A program made the position numbers and the translations under genes. A DNA stretch of 64,000 nt from assembly GCA_000831005.1 (NCBI GenBank), contig CP007152.1, positions 1,612,001 through 1,676,000 on the forward strand, in the 5' to 3' direction. This DNA comes from Marinobacter salarius. Lineage in GTDB: Bacteria > Pseudomonadota > Gammaproteobacteria > Pseudomonadales > Oleiphilaceae. This document shows, piece by piece, positions 11,756-19,140 of this stretch. Each line of letters begins with the position of its first letter. The first letter of the stretch is position 1. The notes below the pieces were generated by a model. That model searched no databases, had not been told where the DNA came from, and saw nothing but the letters and a program-made list of their open reading frames with translations.

Positions 11756-12388
11756 ATGAACAAATACTTGCCAAAGATAGATGACCTCAGAGCCCGTGTA
11801 CTGGATACAGAGACGCTGCTCCACTTCATGAGAGACCGTGAAAACCTGCAAAACATGCTGGATCACGGGAGCCCGGCAGATCCCATCAGGGCCATGCTGG
11901 ATAGCGCCTATAACTCAATCTCTGAGGCCAACGAGTTCTGCATTGAATTGCAGGAAGCCAGTGAAAAGGATTTCTTGGCAGAGTACAAGGCTGCCGCGAT
12001 TGAGGCCATGGATAATGCCAGGGCACTGATGCCTGGCCGGGGACCTGGTGAAGATCCTGGTTCGGACCATCCAGAAGCGCTGGCTGATATTCAGGCGCCA
12101 ATTAAAGAATCGGGTAACCTGGATACTAGTCAGAGCGCACTGAGCCCAACCGATAACCGGTTGAAAGAGCTCAGTGATGAACTGCAGAAAGCTGCTGACA
12201 CCAGCGCTGCTGTATCAAAAGTCATCGAAAGCTTCATGATTGAGCGCACCTATCAGAGCTGTCCGGATTGGGTGGAATCTGATTTTCTGCTGGGCGGTTT
12301 AATTCAGGCCAACGGTATTCTGGGCAGCCATATTTGCCACCTTGTCGAGAGCATCAGTTATGCGCGCGAGCAGGGAGGTGAATCATGA
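11756..12388 (+). CDS. Hypothetical protein, element left end
   Basis: A 210-residue soluble, mostly helical protein that I do not recognise. It begins MNKYLPKIDDLRARVLDTET, has an acidic linker around residues 95-135, and ends in a second helical part (KVIESFMIERTYQSCPDWV, then HLVESISYAREQ). The ATG at 11756 is preferred because AAAGGGA lies 9 bp upstream; a GTG 6 bp earlier is too close to that site. It is the first plus-strand gene after the left att site and overlaps the next gene by 4 bp (ATGA), so the two are coupled. The paired helical halves could be related to phage regulatory proteins, but nothing specific can be said. Confidence 0.7.
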   Translation: MNKYLPKIDDLRARVLDTETLLHFMRDRENLQNMLDHGSPADPIRAMLDSAYNSISEANEFCIELQEASEKDFLAEYKAAAIEAMDNARALMPGRGPGEDPGSDHPEALADIQAPIKESGNLDTSQSALSPTDNRLKELSDELQKAADTSAAVSKVIESFMIERTYQSCPDWVESDFLLGGLIQANGILGSHICHLVESISYAREQGGES

Positions 12389-12735
12389 ATAATCAACGGA
12401 TCGAGCAGGCTGAAGCGTTTCGTAATGAGCGCGGATATCAGGGCGGCTATGTGATTTTCTTCGCCGGCGAAATCGCCGGCTGGGCTCGGTACCTGGATCG
12501 GCCGTCTGCCTGGATGCCGGGCTGCATTGCGGTGGATGACGCGGGCAATGAGTATCACGCTACCGGAGGCGACGAGCAAAATGGCGCTTTAAGCTGGGAA
12601 TACTATTTTGTCAGTCACCGGGCAAAGCCTTTCGTTCCGGTTTCGCCTGAATTCGGTACCGAGAAGGAAGCAGAGAACTGGTTTGCTCTTTACGGTGACG
12701 AGTCGATGCGACTTGTCAGCGCTGGGCACCTTTAG
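12385..12735 (+). CDS. Hypothetical protein, antirestriction-like size
   Basis: A 116-residue acidic protein with many aromatic residues that I do not recognise. It starts MNNQRIEQAEAFRNERGYQG and contains AGWARYLDRPSAWMPGCIAV and WEYYFVSHRAKPF. It is translationally coupled to the preceding gene through ATGA. The stop is followed after 9 bp by a 6-bp GC hairpin with a GAAA loop (12745-12760) that lacks a T run. Small acidic proteins in mobile elements are often anti-defence or regulatory factors, but nothing in this sequence identifies one. Confidence 0.65.
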   Translation: MNNQRIEQAEAFRNERGYQGGYVIFFAGEIAGWARYLDRPSAWMPGCIAVDDAGNEYHATGGDEQNGALSWEYYFVSHRAKPFVPVSPEFGTEKEAENWFALYGDESMRLVSAGHL

Positions 12736-12792
12736 CCAACCGTGGCCCCGGAAACGGGGCTGTTCATCTGCTTAGAATCGGGGAAATCAATT

Positions 12793-13251
12793 ATGGATCG
12801 AGATAAAAAGGCGGTGCTGGAGAAGATCGTTGATTTGGCACTCGACGTTTTAATGTCGAGGGATTCTGATGCCGGCTGGCAAAACTCTGGAATACTCGGG
12901 CGGCTCCAGGATTGCGGCGGGGTTCTTCCGAAAGGTCAGGCGTCAGATGTTGCCGTTTGGAAAAAGGGGTGGCTGTTGGGAAATTGGAAGCCGAAACACC
13001 GGCAGGCTCTGGCGCTGCTGGACAGGCTATCACCGGACCAGCGCCAGGCGGTTCTGATTCACCGGGCATACCTCAAACGCACCACGGTAACAGTGGATCC
13101 GGAAACAGGGGAGCGGGCTCTCACTCGCTGGACGCTTGAAAAGATGGCCGGGGAACTTGGAATTTCGGTCAGCGCGTTCAGGTCAAGGGTCGAGCGCGGG
13201 TATGAACTGCTGTCTGAAATGCTTCAGGGTTCCGCAAAAAGCACTGCTTAA
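12793..13251 (+). CDS. Sigma-region-4-like HTH protein (possible antiterminator)
   Basis: A 152-residue protein with a C-terminal helix-turn-helix like region 4 of sigma factors (LEKMAGELGISVSAFRSRVERG, about residues 115-136). Ahead of it is HRQALALLDRLSPDQRQAVLIHRAY, which resembles the helix before that domain. Phage late-gene activators and antitermination proteins (RinA, ArpU and Q-like families) share this design, so control of element gene expression is a reasonable guess. I chose the ATG of MDRDKKAV; the frame is open for 17 more codons, but that stretch covers a perfect GC hairpin. It would be the third gene of the left plus-strand set. Confidence 0.6.
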   Translation: MDRDKKAVLEKIVDLALDVLMSRDSDAGWQNSGILGRLQDCGGVLPKGQASDVAVWKKGWLLGNWKPKHRQALALLDRLSPDQRQAVLIHRAYLKRTTVTVDPETGERALTRWTLEKMAGELGISVSAFRSRVERGYELLSEMLQGSAKSTA

Positions 13252-13396
13252 TGAATCAGAGCCCCGGCCGGCCCGAAGCTTATAATTTCCTATGATGTTG
13301 CCAGCTGTCGAGTGTTGAGCACATTTGGCAGTTCCCGTGCCACTTCGTTTCCTTGTGCTACGCTGATACAAACTGTTACACGGACGTGCAACCATC

Positions 13397-13852
13397 ATGC
13401 GTTTACTCATCCCCCTTTTTCTCGTTCTCGCGCTCCCAGTGTATGGCCAGGTCTACAAGTGGACCGATGAGAACGGCGTAACCCATTTCGGCAATCAGCC
13501 TCCACCTGGCCAGCAAGAAGAGGTCAGGATTCGAGATAGTCAGCCAGGATCTATGTCTGCGGACAGTACCGCTGAATCGGACATAATTCGCCAGAGTCGG
13601 GAGCTGGAGCGCCGAAAGGCTAAGAAATCGGTCAGAGAGGCAGAACAGCGTTACAGAGAGAGGGTTGCCGAGATTCGTGATGACCTCGAAGATCGTCCTG
13701 ACTACATCTGCCAGGGCGCTGAGAACCGGCTGAAGAGTGCCCAGGATCGATGGCACGACCAGAAACTACAAGGCTACAGCATTGCCGATGAGCGGTATTA
13801 TGAGCAGCTAATAAAGGATCGGCAGCGCCACCGGGATAATGTATGCCGTTGA
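13397..13852 (+). CDS. DUF4124 domain exported protein
   Basis: A 151-residue secreted or periplasmic protein. The signal peptide is MRLLIPLFLVLALPVYGQ. The mature part begins VYKWTDENGVTHFGNQPP, the DUF4124 motif (YKWxDExGxxHFxxxPP), a short beta-strand module of unknown role common in gammaproteobacterial envelope proteins. The rest is charged and helical (KAKKSVREAEQRYRERVAEI) with a conserved Cys near CQGAENRL. It has its own upstream gap and may be cargo, not a mobility gene. Confidence 0.8.
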   Translation: MRLLIPLFLVLALPVYGQVYKWTDENGVTHFGNQPPPGQQEEVRIRDSQPGSMSADSTAESDIIRQSRELERRKAKKSVREAEQRYRERVAEIRDDLEDRPDYICQGAENRLKSAQDRWHDQKLQGYSIADERYYEQLIKDRQRHRDNVCR

Positions 13853-13935
13853 ATCCTCTAGAATCCGCTGCGATGCAAAAAGCTTCTGAATTTCGGACGC
13901 AATTAAATCGCGAGCGTTACTGTTAAGGAGTGATA

Positions 13936-14664
13936 GTGGAAGCTTCAAACCAAGAGAGTGCTGACGTAATTGCCCTTCTCCGCAGATTCGTCGAGAAAGC
14001 AAACGGTTTTCTTAAAAAGGGCGACGTAAAAATGGGGCAGCTGAAGATGTGGAGTGGCGGTGTTCGTTCACATCTCAGGAAAATATATGGTGAGGGGCAC
14101 CCCTTAATCGAGGCTTGGTCGCCAGGGCAAATATCAGCAGGTGCCGATCCGGGCAAAGAGCTTGCTGAACGCGCCAGAATACTGGAACAGTTTGTTTCTC
14201 AATTAGATCGGCTCGGGACAGATTTTTTCTTACAGAATGATGATAGTTCGCGTGTGTTTATTGGACATGGCCAGTCGCCAATATGGCGTGAATTAAAGGA
14301 TTTTCTCAGCGTCCGCCTGTCCCTGCCTTGGGATGAATTCAATCGTGAAGCGGTAGCAGGCCTTTCTACATTCGAGAGAATCTCGAGCATGTTGGATTCG
14401 GCAAGCTTTGCTTTTTTAATAATGACTGCTGAAGATCAGCATTCCGACGCAACTTCTCATGCCAGGCAAAACGTAGTGCACGAGGTGGGTTTGTTTCAGG
14501 GTAAATTGGGGCCGCGAAAGGCGATAATTCTTCTCGAGCAAGGGTGCGAGGAATTCACCAATATAGTTGGTCTGTCTCAAATAAGATTTCCTCCCGGTCG
14601 CATCTCTGCAGCATTTGAAGATATTCGGCGTGTTTTAGAGAGGGAAGGTTTGATCGAAAAATAA
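13936..14664 (+). CDS. TIR-like nucleotide-binding domain protein (PF10137 type)
   Basis: A 242-residue protein. The C-terminal half from about residue 108 is the TIR-like domain annotated as predicted nucleotide-binding or CAP12/Pycsar TIR. RVFIGHGQSPIWRELKDFL starts the domain, FAFLIMTAEDQ is the second strand, ARQNVVHEVGLFQGKLGPRK holds the conserved E of the NADase-like site, and AIILLEQGCEEF follows. The N-terminal 100 residues are helical (ALLRRFVEKANGFLKKGD) and unassigned. In characterised members this domain degrades NAD as an anti-phage effector. Here that is inference. The start is GTG at 13936, 5 bp after TAAGGAG. The gene is AT-richer than its neighbours, suggesting separate transfer. 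No cyclase or partner gene is adjacent. Confidence 0.85.
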   Translation: MEASNQESADVIALLRRFVEKANGFLKKGDVKMGQLKMWSGGVRSHLRKIYGEGHPLIEAWSPGQISAGADPGKELAERARILEQFVSQLDRLGTDFFLQNDDSSRVFIGHGQSPIWRELKDFLSVRLSLPWDEFNREAVAGLSTFERISSMLDSASFAFLIMTAEDQHSDATSHARQNVVHEVGLFQGKLGPRKAIILLEQGCEEFTNIVGLSQIRFPPGRISAAFEDIRRVLEREGLIEK

Positions 14665-14795
14665 TGTTCAGCTACGTGGGCCGAATTTTCTACTACTTCG
14701 TGCGCGAGCATTCAGACATGAGCCCCATGTGGCTTTCTAGAGAGGATTGATCGAGCATGAAGCAAAATACTTGCTGAAGGGAAATTTAGACAAGG

Positions 14796-15272
14796 TTAAC
14801 GAAACTCCGCATCCGTGAGGTACACGTAACCAGTCAAGACGCCGTCCTCAATCCGGTCGATATTGGCGGAAAAGTTGATTACATCGTCTTTCGAGAGCTG
14901 CAGCGCTTCACTGTCCGCGACACCCTCAAGAAAGTAGTCAGCCAGCGAATTCTTTGGCCCATCACTTAGCGTCACCTTGTTGCCCCAGGAACCTGGCTCA
15001 ACGTCTATCACGGTTGCTTGCCAGCTCACTCGTTTACCCACAAATTCAGTTTTCTTTTCGGCTTCTTGCGCGGTCGTCAGGCCGGACTGATAGATTTCTT
15101 CCATCAGCTCATCATAGGAGTGGGGAATGCTGTGATCCGGAAGGCTTGGCAGTTCAATGCCGGTGGTGACCAATCCGATACCCCCGACAACTGCAATGAA
15201 GATCACGAAGTACAGCTTTGGCTTGCTGGACTTCACCTCTGCCCACATGTCCTGAAATGAATCGTTTTTCAT
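14796..15272 (-). CDS. Membrane-anchored OB-fold (tRNA_anti-like) protein
   Basis: A 158-residue protein. A short cytoplasmic N-terminus (MKNDSFQDMWAEVKSSKPK) is followed by one membrane helix (LYFVIFIAVVGGIGLVTTGI) and an external domain from about residue 75. That domain (VGKRVSWQATVIDVEPGSWG, then SLADYFLEG and VINFSANIDRIED) has the strand pattern of the tRNA_anti-like OB fold found in many lipoprotein-like envelope proteins. The ATG at 15272 follows GGAGCAGGG, while an in-frame Met 13 codons upstream lacks such a site. It is convergent with the TIR-like gene. Function unknown. Confidence 0.72.
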   Translation of the reverse strand: MKNDSFQDMWAEVKSSKPKLYFVIFIAVVGGIGLVTTGIELPSLPDHSIPHSYDELMEEIYQSGLTTAQEAEKKTEFVGKRVSWQATVIDVEPGSWGNKVTLSDGPKNSLADYFLEGVADSEALQLSKDDVINFSANIDRIEDGVLTGYVYLTDAEFR

Positions 15273-15437
15273 CGGGCCCTGCTCCTGATCCCATCTGGCA
15301 AGCTGACACATTGGCCGGCTTGCGAGTATCGACCCGAGGCTCAGAGACAGCGGGGCAAAGGCTAGGTCGCTATGTGCAACATAGAACAGTGGTGACTGGT
15401 TGTCAGACGGGGTCCTATGGAAGTAGCCCCGATTACA

Positions 15438-15673
15438 TCAGTGTGCTGTTCCCTGCGTACCCAGCTTTCCATCGGTGATTCGGTAGAGCATTGCAACCAG
15501 CGATTCCTCATCCTCTGCGGTCAGCTCTCCCTGATACTTCAGTAAGTGATGGTAGTCTTGGCGGCGATGAAGTAGATATGCAAATTCCGGACATCAGTTG
15601 TTGACTCACATTGTCTTATGGTCTGACCTAAGGGGTGATTTTCATATCTTTTCCGAAACTCGTTGCGCGTCAT
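15438..15673 (-). CDS. Small hypothetical protein with apparent frameshift
   Basis: An ATG preceded by GGGAGGA at good spacing opens MTRNEFRKRYENHPLGQTIR and QCESTT. One frame away the sequence continues PEFAYLLHRRQDYHHLLKYQ, then GELTAEDEESLVAMLYRITD and ends GTQGTAH. Joining them across one missing base near 15588 gives a soluble helical protein of about 78 residues. The second half has strong coding character, with balanced charged and aliphatic residues and no stops. I do not recognise it. Small genes of this size just downstream of a tape-measure gene are common in tail modules, but the gap of about 230 bp makes that link weak. Confidence 0.5.
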
Positions 15674-15901
15674 GTAGGAGTCCTCCCGGGGCGATAGGAT
15701 TAAAAGGTGGCAGTTTTTTCAGGATGATCTGCCAACATCTACCCACCAGAGGAATAAGCGGTAGCTGAACTTTTTGCCGGGTGTTTCAGCCTTCACCAGC
15801 CCCCGCGCCGGACGGACTGCAGCCCTTTGCTGCCGTGGGCACATTGTCAGGGCCATGTGCCAGAGCCCATGCCTCTGCCGCTGCAGAGAGTATTCTCACG
15901 T

Positions 15902-18664
15902 TCAGGTGTTATTGAGACCGAGGAGCATCTCCTCACCATCTGCATTTACTCGAACTTGGATCTCTTTAAGGATCTCGAACATGAAGGCTTCTAGGTGAGG
16001 CTGAAGGCCTGAGCCGTCCACCTTCACCAAGGCGTCACCAGAATCCACTTTCCGGGTTTTGGCTCTGATGTAGTCAATTTCTGCCTTGGTGAGCTTTTGC
16101 TGCATTTCGAGCGCTTCCTCTCGAAACTTGTTCTCTTTGCGAATCTGAGAGGCAATGTCCAACTGAGTGCTGCGGCTGGCATCATCGAAGTCGCCGAATA
16201 GATCCCCAATGAGGCTGGTAGAGTCGCCAAAGGCCTCAGTGATGGATTCAGCCAGGGCTACGACCTTTTCAGCGTTTGCTTCGACCTCTGCAATATCCAG
16301 GGAGACAGCGGCTTCAATCTTTTTGATGCGCTCGTTGCTGTCGATCTTTTCCAGTTCGAGGCGGTAGCTCTCGGTATTGGTTACGAGGTCTTCAGTCTTT
16401 GCGGCGGCATCGTCTACAGATTTGCCAGACTTGATGATGGCGCCTGACCAACTGTTCACTTTGCCGGTCGCCTCGTCGTAACCGAGGGTGAGGGTTTTGT
16501 TATTGTCCGCCAGTTCCTTGGTGGTTCGGCCAACGTTTCCGAGCGCGTCACCGTTGTTTTTGACTTCGTTGGTCAGCTTTTCCAGCGCATTGCCTGAACG
16601 ATTCAGGTTTTCATCGGTGCCGCCGATGGCGTCATCCAGGTTCTTATGTTTGTTGGCTGCATTCACCAGTTCGTCGGCGTAGTCCTGCCAGGCTTTCTGG
16701 GTGTCATCGGTAGCCGTGGCGGTGTCACCAAGCTGTTTGGCGAGTCGGTTGTTCAGATCTCTGAGTTCGCCGGTCTGCTTCGCGAGTTTCTTTTCTTCCT
16801 CTGTCAGAGGCTTCAGCGCTTTGGTTATCTTTTCGAGTTCGTCCTTGTTGAACTGCTCATACAACCAGGAGCCAATCGAGGTTCCGAAAGCGTCCTCCAT
16901 CGGGCCAATAACGAATTCATTGATGAGCTTTCCGACGCCATACCCTCCAGCGAGGGCCAGGCCTATCAGGCCACCTTTGCCGGCAGTTTTAGCGATTCCC
17001 TTAACGCTGTTCAGATTGCCAATGAGCGCTTTGAATCCTTGGGCGCCGGCCAGAGCGGTTAGGCCTGTTCCGACGGATTCCAGACCCCCACCAAGCGCCC
17101 CCAGGGCAGGCAGAACGGTATCAATGGCCTTTGAAAGCCCTAGCAATTCACCAACGCTTTTCTTGGTTTCTTCGTCCAGCTTCTCGAATTCTTCGATACC
17201 TTTACCGATGGCTGTGAACAAGGGTTCCAGACCGCTGACAATGCCGGATGAGATATTCACCAGAGCGGTGAAAGCATCGACCACACGTTGCAGAGCCTGC
17301 TCCAGTCCTTCTACTGTGTTCAGGTCAATATCGCCAAAGACGTTGGTAAAGGCGTCTCCGAGTTCGTCGCTCAAGTCTCCGAAAGAGGCCAGTAGTTCGC
17401 TCAGATCCAGATTCGCCAGTGCTTCAGGGAAGTTTTCGGCGATGGTCTGCATCTTCTGTTCAATGTCACCGGCCAGGCCTTCCAGGGCGTCCAGAATCGG
17501 CGCAAAGGCGCCATCCTCTAAACGGATCTCCGAGCCCAGGGAATTGAAGATGCTGCTCAGGCTTTGAACGATAGAGCGGGTTTCTTCGGTCAGCCGGCCA
17601 CCAACGCCGATTAGCGCGGATTGGAGATTGTTCACCAGTGTCTGGCTGAGCAATCCGAGTTTGTCTGAAAGCTCTCCCGCGGCGTTGGCTGAGGCGCCCG
17701 CGTTGTCGTTGAACTTCTCAAGGTTGCCAGCGAAGGCATCAGCGGCATTTCCGGTCAGTGAAAGAACCGGGGCCAGGGCTTCAACGGAGCCAAAGAGTTT
17801 TGCGATGGTTTCCGTGTTGCCGCCTGTGGCGACTGCTACATCTTCGAGAACACCGGCAAAGCCTTTGCTCTCCAGCGCGGCGGCGTTGAACTCAATGCCA
17901 AGTTCTGCCGCTGTCTTGGTGGCTTCAGCCGTTGGCTTGAGCAGGGCAGTGATAGCCGCACGAATGCCGGTGATTGCCTCTGGGGTACTTGTGCCGGTCT
18001 CGGCGGTGATGGTCGCAATAGCTGCGGCCATCTCTTTGAAGTCCAGGCCTGCCGCTGCCGCAATGGGCGCCAGTCTGCCAATAGAGCTTGCCAGCTCCGG
18101 GATAGTTGTCTGACCGAGCTGAACAGCTGTGAAAAATGTATCCGCAAATTCGCCCGCTTGGTCGGCTGAGGCGCCAAAGGCGTTCAGGGTGCTGACCAGG
18201 GCAACGGTCGTATCTCCCAGATCCGCACGGCCAGCGATGGAGAGCTGCTCTGCTGCGTTGAGCAGTTCCAGAGAATCTTTGTAGTCAACGCCCGCTGAAA
18301 TGGCGCTGTAGGTTGCCTGCGTGATTTGATCCAGTGAGGCAGTGGAGCTTTCTGAATACTGGAGAATCTGACTCTGGAAATCTGCCAGGCTACTTGCCGG
18401 TTGTCCGATGAGCGTTGCTATCTCACCGAATGCCGTATCGAAGTCATCAGCAATTTTTACAGCGTAGCCGGTGACACCTACCGCAGCAGCTGCCAATGCC
18501 AGATCCAGTTTCACAATGCTATCGGTGATGTTTGCCAGTGGCCCGGTTAAATTCCCAACGCTTCCGGATAAGCTTTCGAGATTGCTGCCCACTGATCTAA
18601 CAGCGGCACCGGTTCGATCAACGCCACCAAAAATGATTTCCACGGTTTTCGAGGTGTCAGCCAT
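15902..18664 (-). CDS. Phage tail tape measure protein (TP901 family)
   Basis: A 920-residue tape measure protein. The N-terminal 330 residues are the TP901 core (GNLTGPLANITDSIVKL, FDTAFGEIATLIGQP, YSAISAGVDYKDSLELLNAA, TFFTAVQLGQTTIPELASSI, GLDFKEMAAAIATI), which in phages packs with chaperones to set tail length and later enters the host. A low-complexity helical middle follows, with a glycine-rich hydrophobic segment (GGLIGLALAGGYGVGKLI) near residue 570 and charged helices to the end (QVRVNADGEEMLL). The ATG has GAGGAAAC 7 bp upstream. Tail tube, tail chaperone and baseplate genes, which normally flank it, are missing. The gene lies downstream of the LexA box in the same direction. Confidence 0.9.
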   Translation of the reverse strand: MADTSKTVEIIFGGVDRTGAAVRSVGSNLESLSGSVGNLTGPLANITDSIVKLDLALAAAAVGVTGYAVKIADDFDTAFGEIATLIGQPASSLADFQSQILQYSESSTASLDQITQATYSAISAGVDYKDSLELLNAAEQLSIAGRADLGDTTVALVSTLNAFGASADQAGEFADTFFTAVQLGQTTIPELASSIGRLAPIAAAAGLDFKEMAAAIATITAETGTSTPEAITGIRAAITALLKPTAEATKTAAELGIEFNAAALESKGFAGVLEDVAVATGGNTETIAKLFGSVEALAPVLSLTGNAADAFAGNLEKFNDNAGASANAAGELSDKLGLLSQTLVNNLQSALIGVGGRLTEETRSIVQSLSSIFNSLGSEIRLEDGAFAPILDALEGLAGDIEQKMQTIAENFPEALANLDLSELLASFGDLSDELGDAFTNVFGDIDLNTVEGLEQALQRVVDAFTALVNISSGIVSGLEPLFTAIGKGIEEFEKLDEETKKSVGELLGLSKAIDTVLPALGALGGGLESVGTGLTALAGAQGFKALIGNLNSVKGIAKTAGKGGLIGLALAGGYGVGKLINEFVIGPMEDAFGTSIGSWLYEQFNKDELEKITKALKPLTEEEKKLAKQTGELRDLNNRLAKQLGDTATATDDTQKAWQDYADELVNAANKHKNLDDAIGGTDENLNRSGNALEKLTNEVKNNGDALGNVGRTTKELADNNKTLTLGYDEATGKVNSWSGAIIKSGKSVDDAAAKTEDLVTNTESYRLELEKIDSNERIKKIEAAVSLDIAEVEANAEKVVALAESITEAFGDSTSLIGDLFGDFDDASRSTQLDIASQIRKENKFREEALEMQQKLTKAEIDYIRAKTRKVDSGDALVKVDGSGLQPHLEAFMFEILKEIQVRVNADGEEMLLGLNNT

Positions 18665-18706
18665 TGAGTGTTTCCTCTGAATGGTTTCTGGTGGCGAAGG
18701 CCCGGA

Positions 18707-18895
18707 TCATTGGGAGTCCCTCGTCATTTGAAATTGCATAGGGCGCGGGCTTTGACTTGTCAGGTGATCCAGCTCGATGAGCTTTGCAGCAGCGTTTACG
18801 TCGCCACCGTTGGCCGCATCTCTCAAGATTTTGTAGTAACTGTGGATCGCGGATTTGCTTGGCCGGATATTCTGGCCGCCTTTGGGTCTGGGCAT
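18707..18895 (-). CDS. Small hypothetical protein before tape measure
   Basis: A 62-residue protein, MPRPKGGQNIRPSKSAIHSY, then KILRDAANGGDVNAAAKLIE. The start lies 8 bp after AGAGGTG. The basic N-terminus and helical remainder resemble small DNA-binding or phage regulatory proteins, but I cannot assign a family. It sits in the expected place of tail assembly chaperones yet shows no similarity to them. Another frame (18657-19040) is open across it and ends inside the tape-measure start codon; this frame has the more normal amino-acid composition here. Confidence 0.55.
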   Translation of the reverse strand: MPRPKGGQNIRPSKSAIHSYYKILRDAANGGDVNAAAKLIELDHLTSQSPRPMQFQMTRDSQ

Positions 18896-18900
18896 AGTGA

Positions 18901-19104
18901 TCACCTCTGCGTCCTATTAAGTTGACGATAAACTGAGTGCAGGTTTCGCTGGATGCGGCCTTGGCCTGTTGTGCCCTTGGCCTTTTCCTGGCTGTCGCGG
19001 CTATGACCTTCCTGAGTCTCGTCTCCGTCAGATCCTCCATTGAACCACCACCGTTTCAGGTCTCTGGTTCTCCGGGTGAAAATGTCGTCTGGCTGTGATG
19101 GCAT
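18901..19104 (-). CDS. Small hypothetical protein, first gene after LexA box
   Basis: A 67-residue, very polar protein beginning MPSQPDDIFTRRTRDLKRWW. The start lies 7 bp after GAGGG and 18 bp after the LexA box, and the stop precedes the next start by 5 bp. Its second half (GSDGDETQEGHSRDSQEKAK) is low in hydrophobic residues. A competing frame starting at 19040 (MEDLTETRLRKVIAATARKR) looks equally plausible over this stretch, so either the gene switches frame (by a +1 slip or two missing bases) or one of the two is a shadow. Function unknown. Confidence 0.4.
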   Translation of the reverse strand: MPSQPDDIFTRRTRDLKRWWFNGGSDGDETQEGHSRDSQEKAKGTTGQGRIQRNLHSVYRQLNRTQR

Positions 19105-19121
19105 TGAGCAATCCCTCAGTA

Positions 19122-19137
19122 CTGTTTGCATATACAG
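19122..19137 (-). promoter_or_regulatory. LexA box (SOS operator)
   Basis: On the minus strand the sequence is AACTGTATATGCAAACAGTA, a near-exact match to the gammaproteobacterial SOS box (taCTGT, eight bases, ACAGta) with both invariant CTGT and ACAG blocks at the right spacing. It lies 18 bp before the first minus-strand start codon, so bound LexA would block transcription of the small genes and the tape-measure gene until DNA damage. Confidence 0.8.
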
Positions 19138-19140
19138 TTA

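Noticed and set aside
12745..12760. GCCCCG-GAAA-CGGGGC hairpin as terminator
   Set aside because: It has a stable stem and tetraloop but no T run, and genes continue in the same direction immediately after it.
15675..15901. A 37-codon minus-strand frame beginning VRILSAAAEAWALAHGPDNV after the tape-measure gene
   Set aside because: The composition is protein-like and a second frame continues KAETPGKKFSYRLFLWWVD, but there is no convincing start site, so it is not annotated. It may be another gene broken by a lost base.
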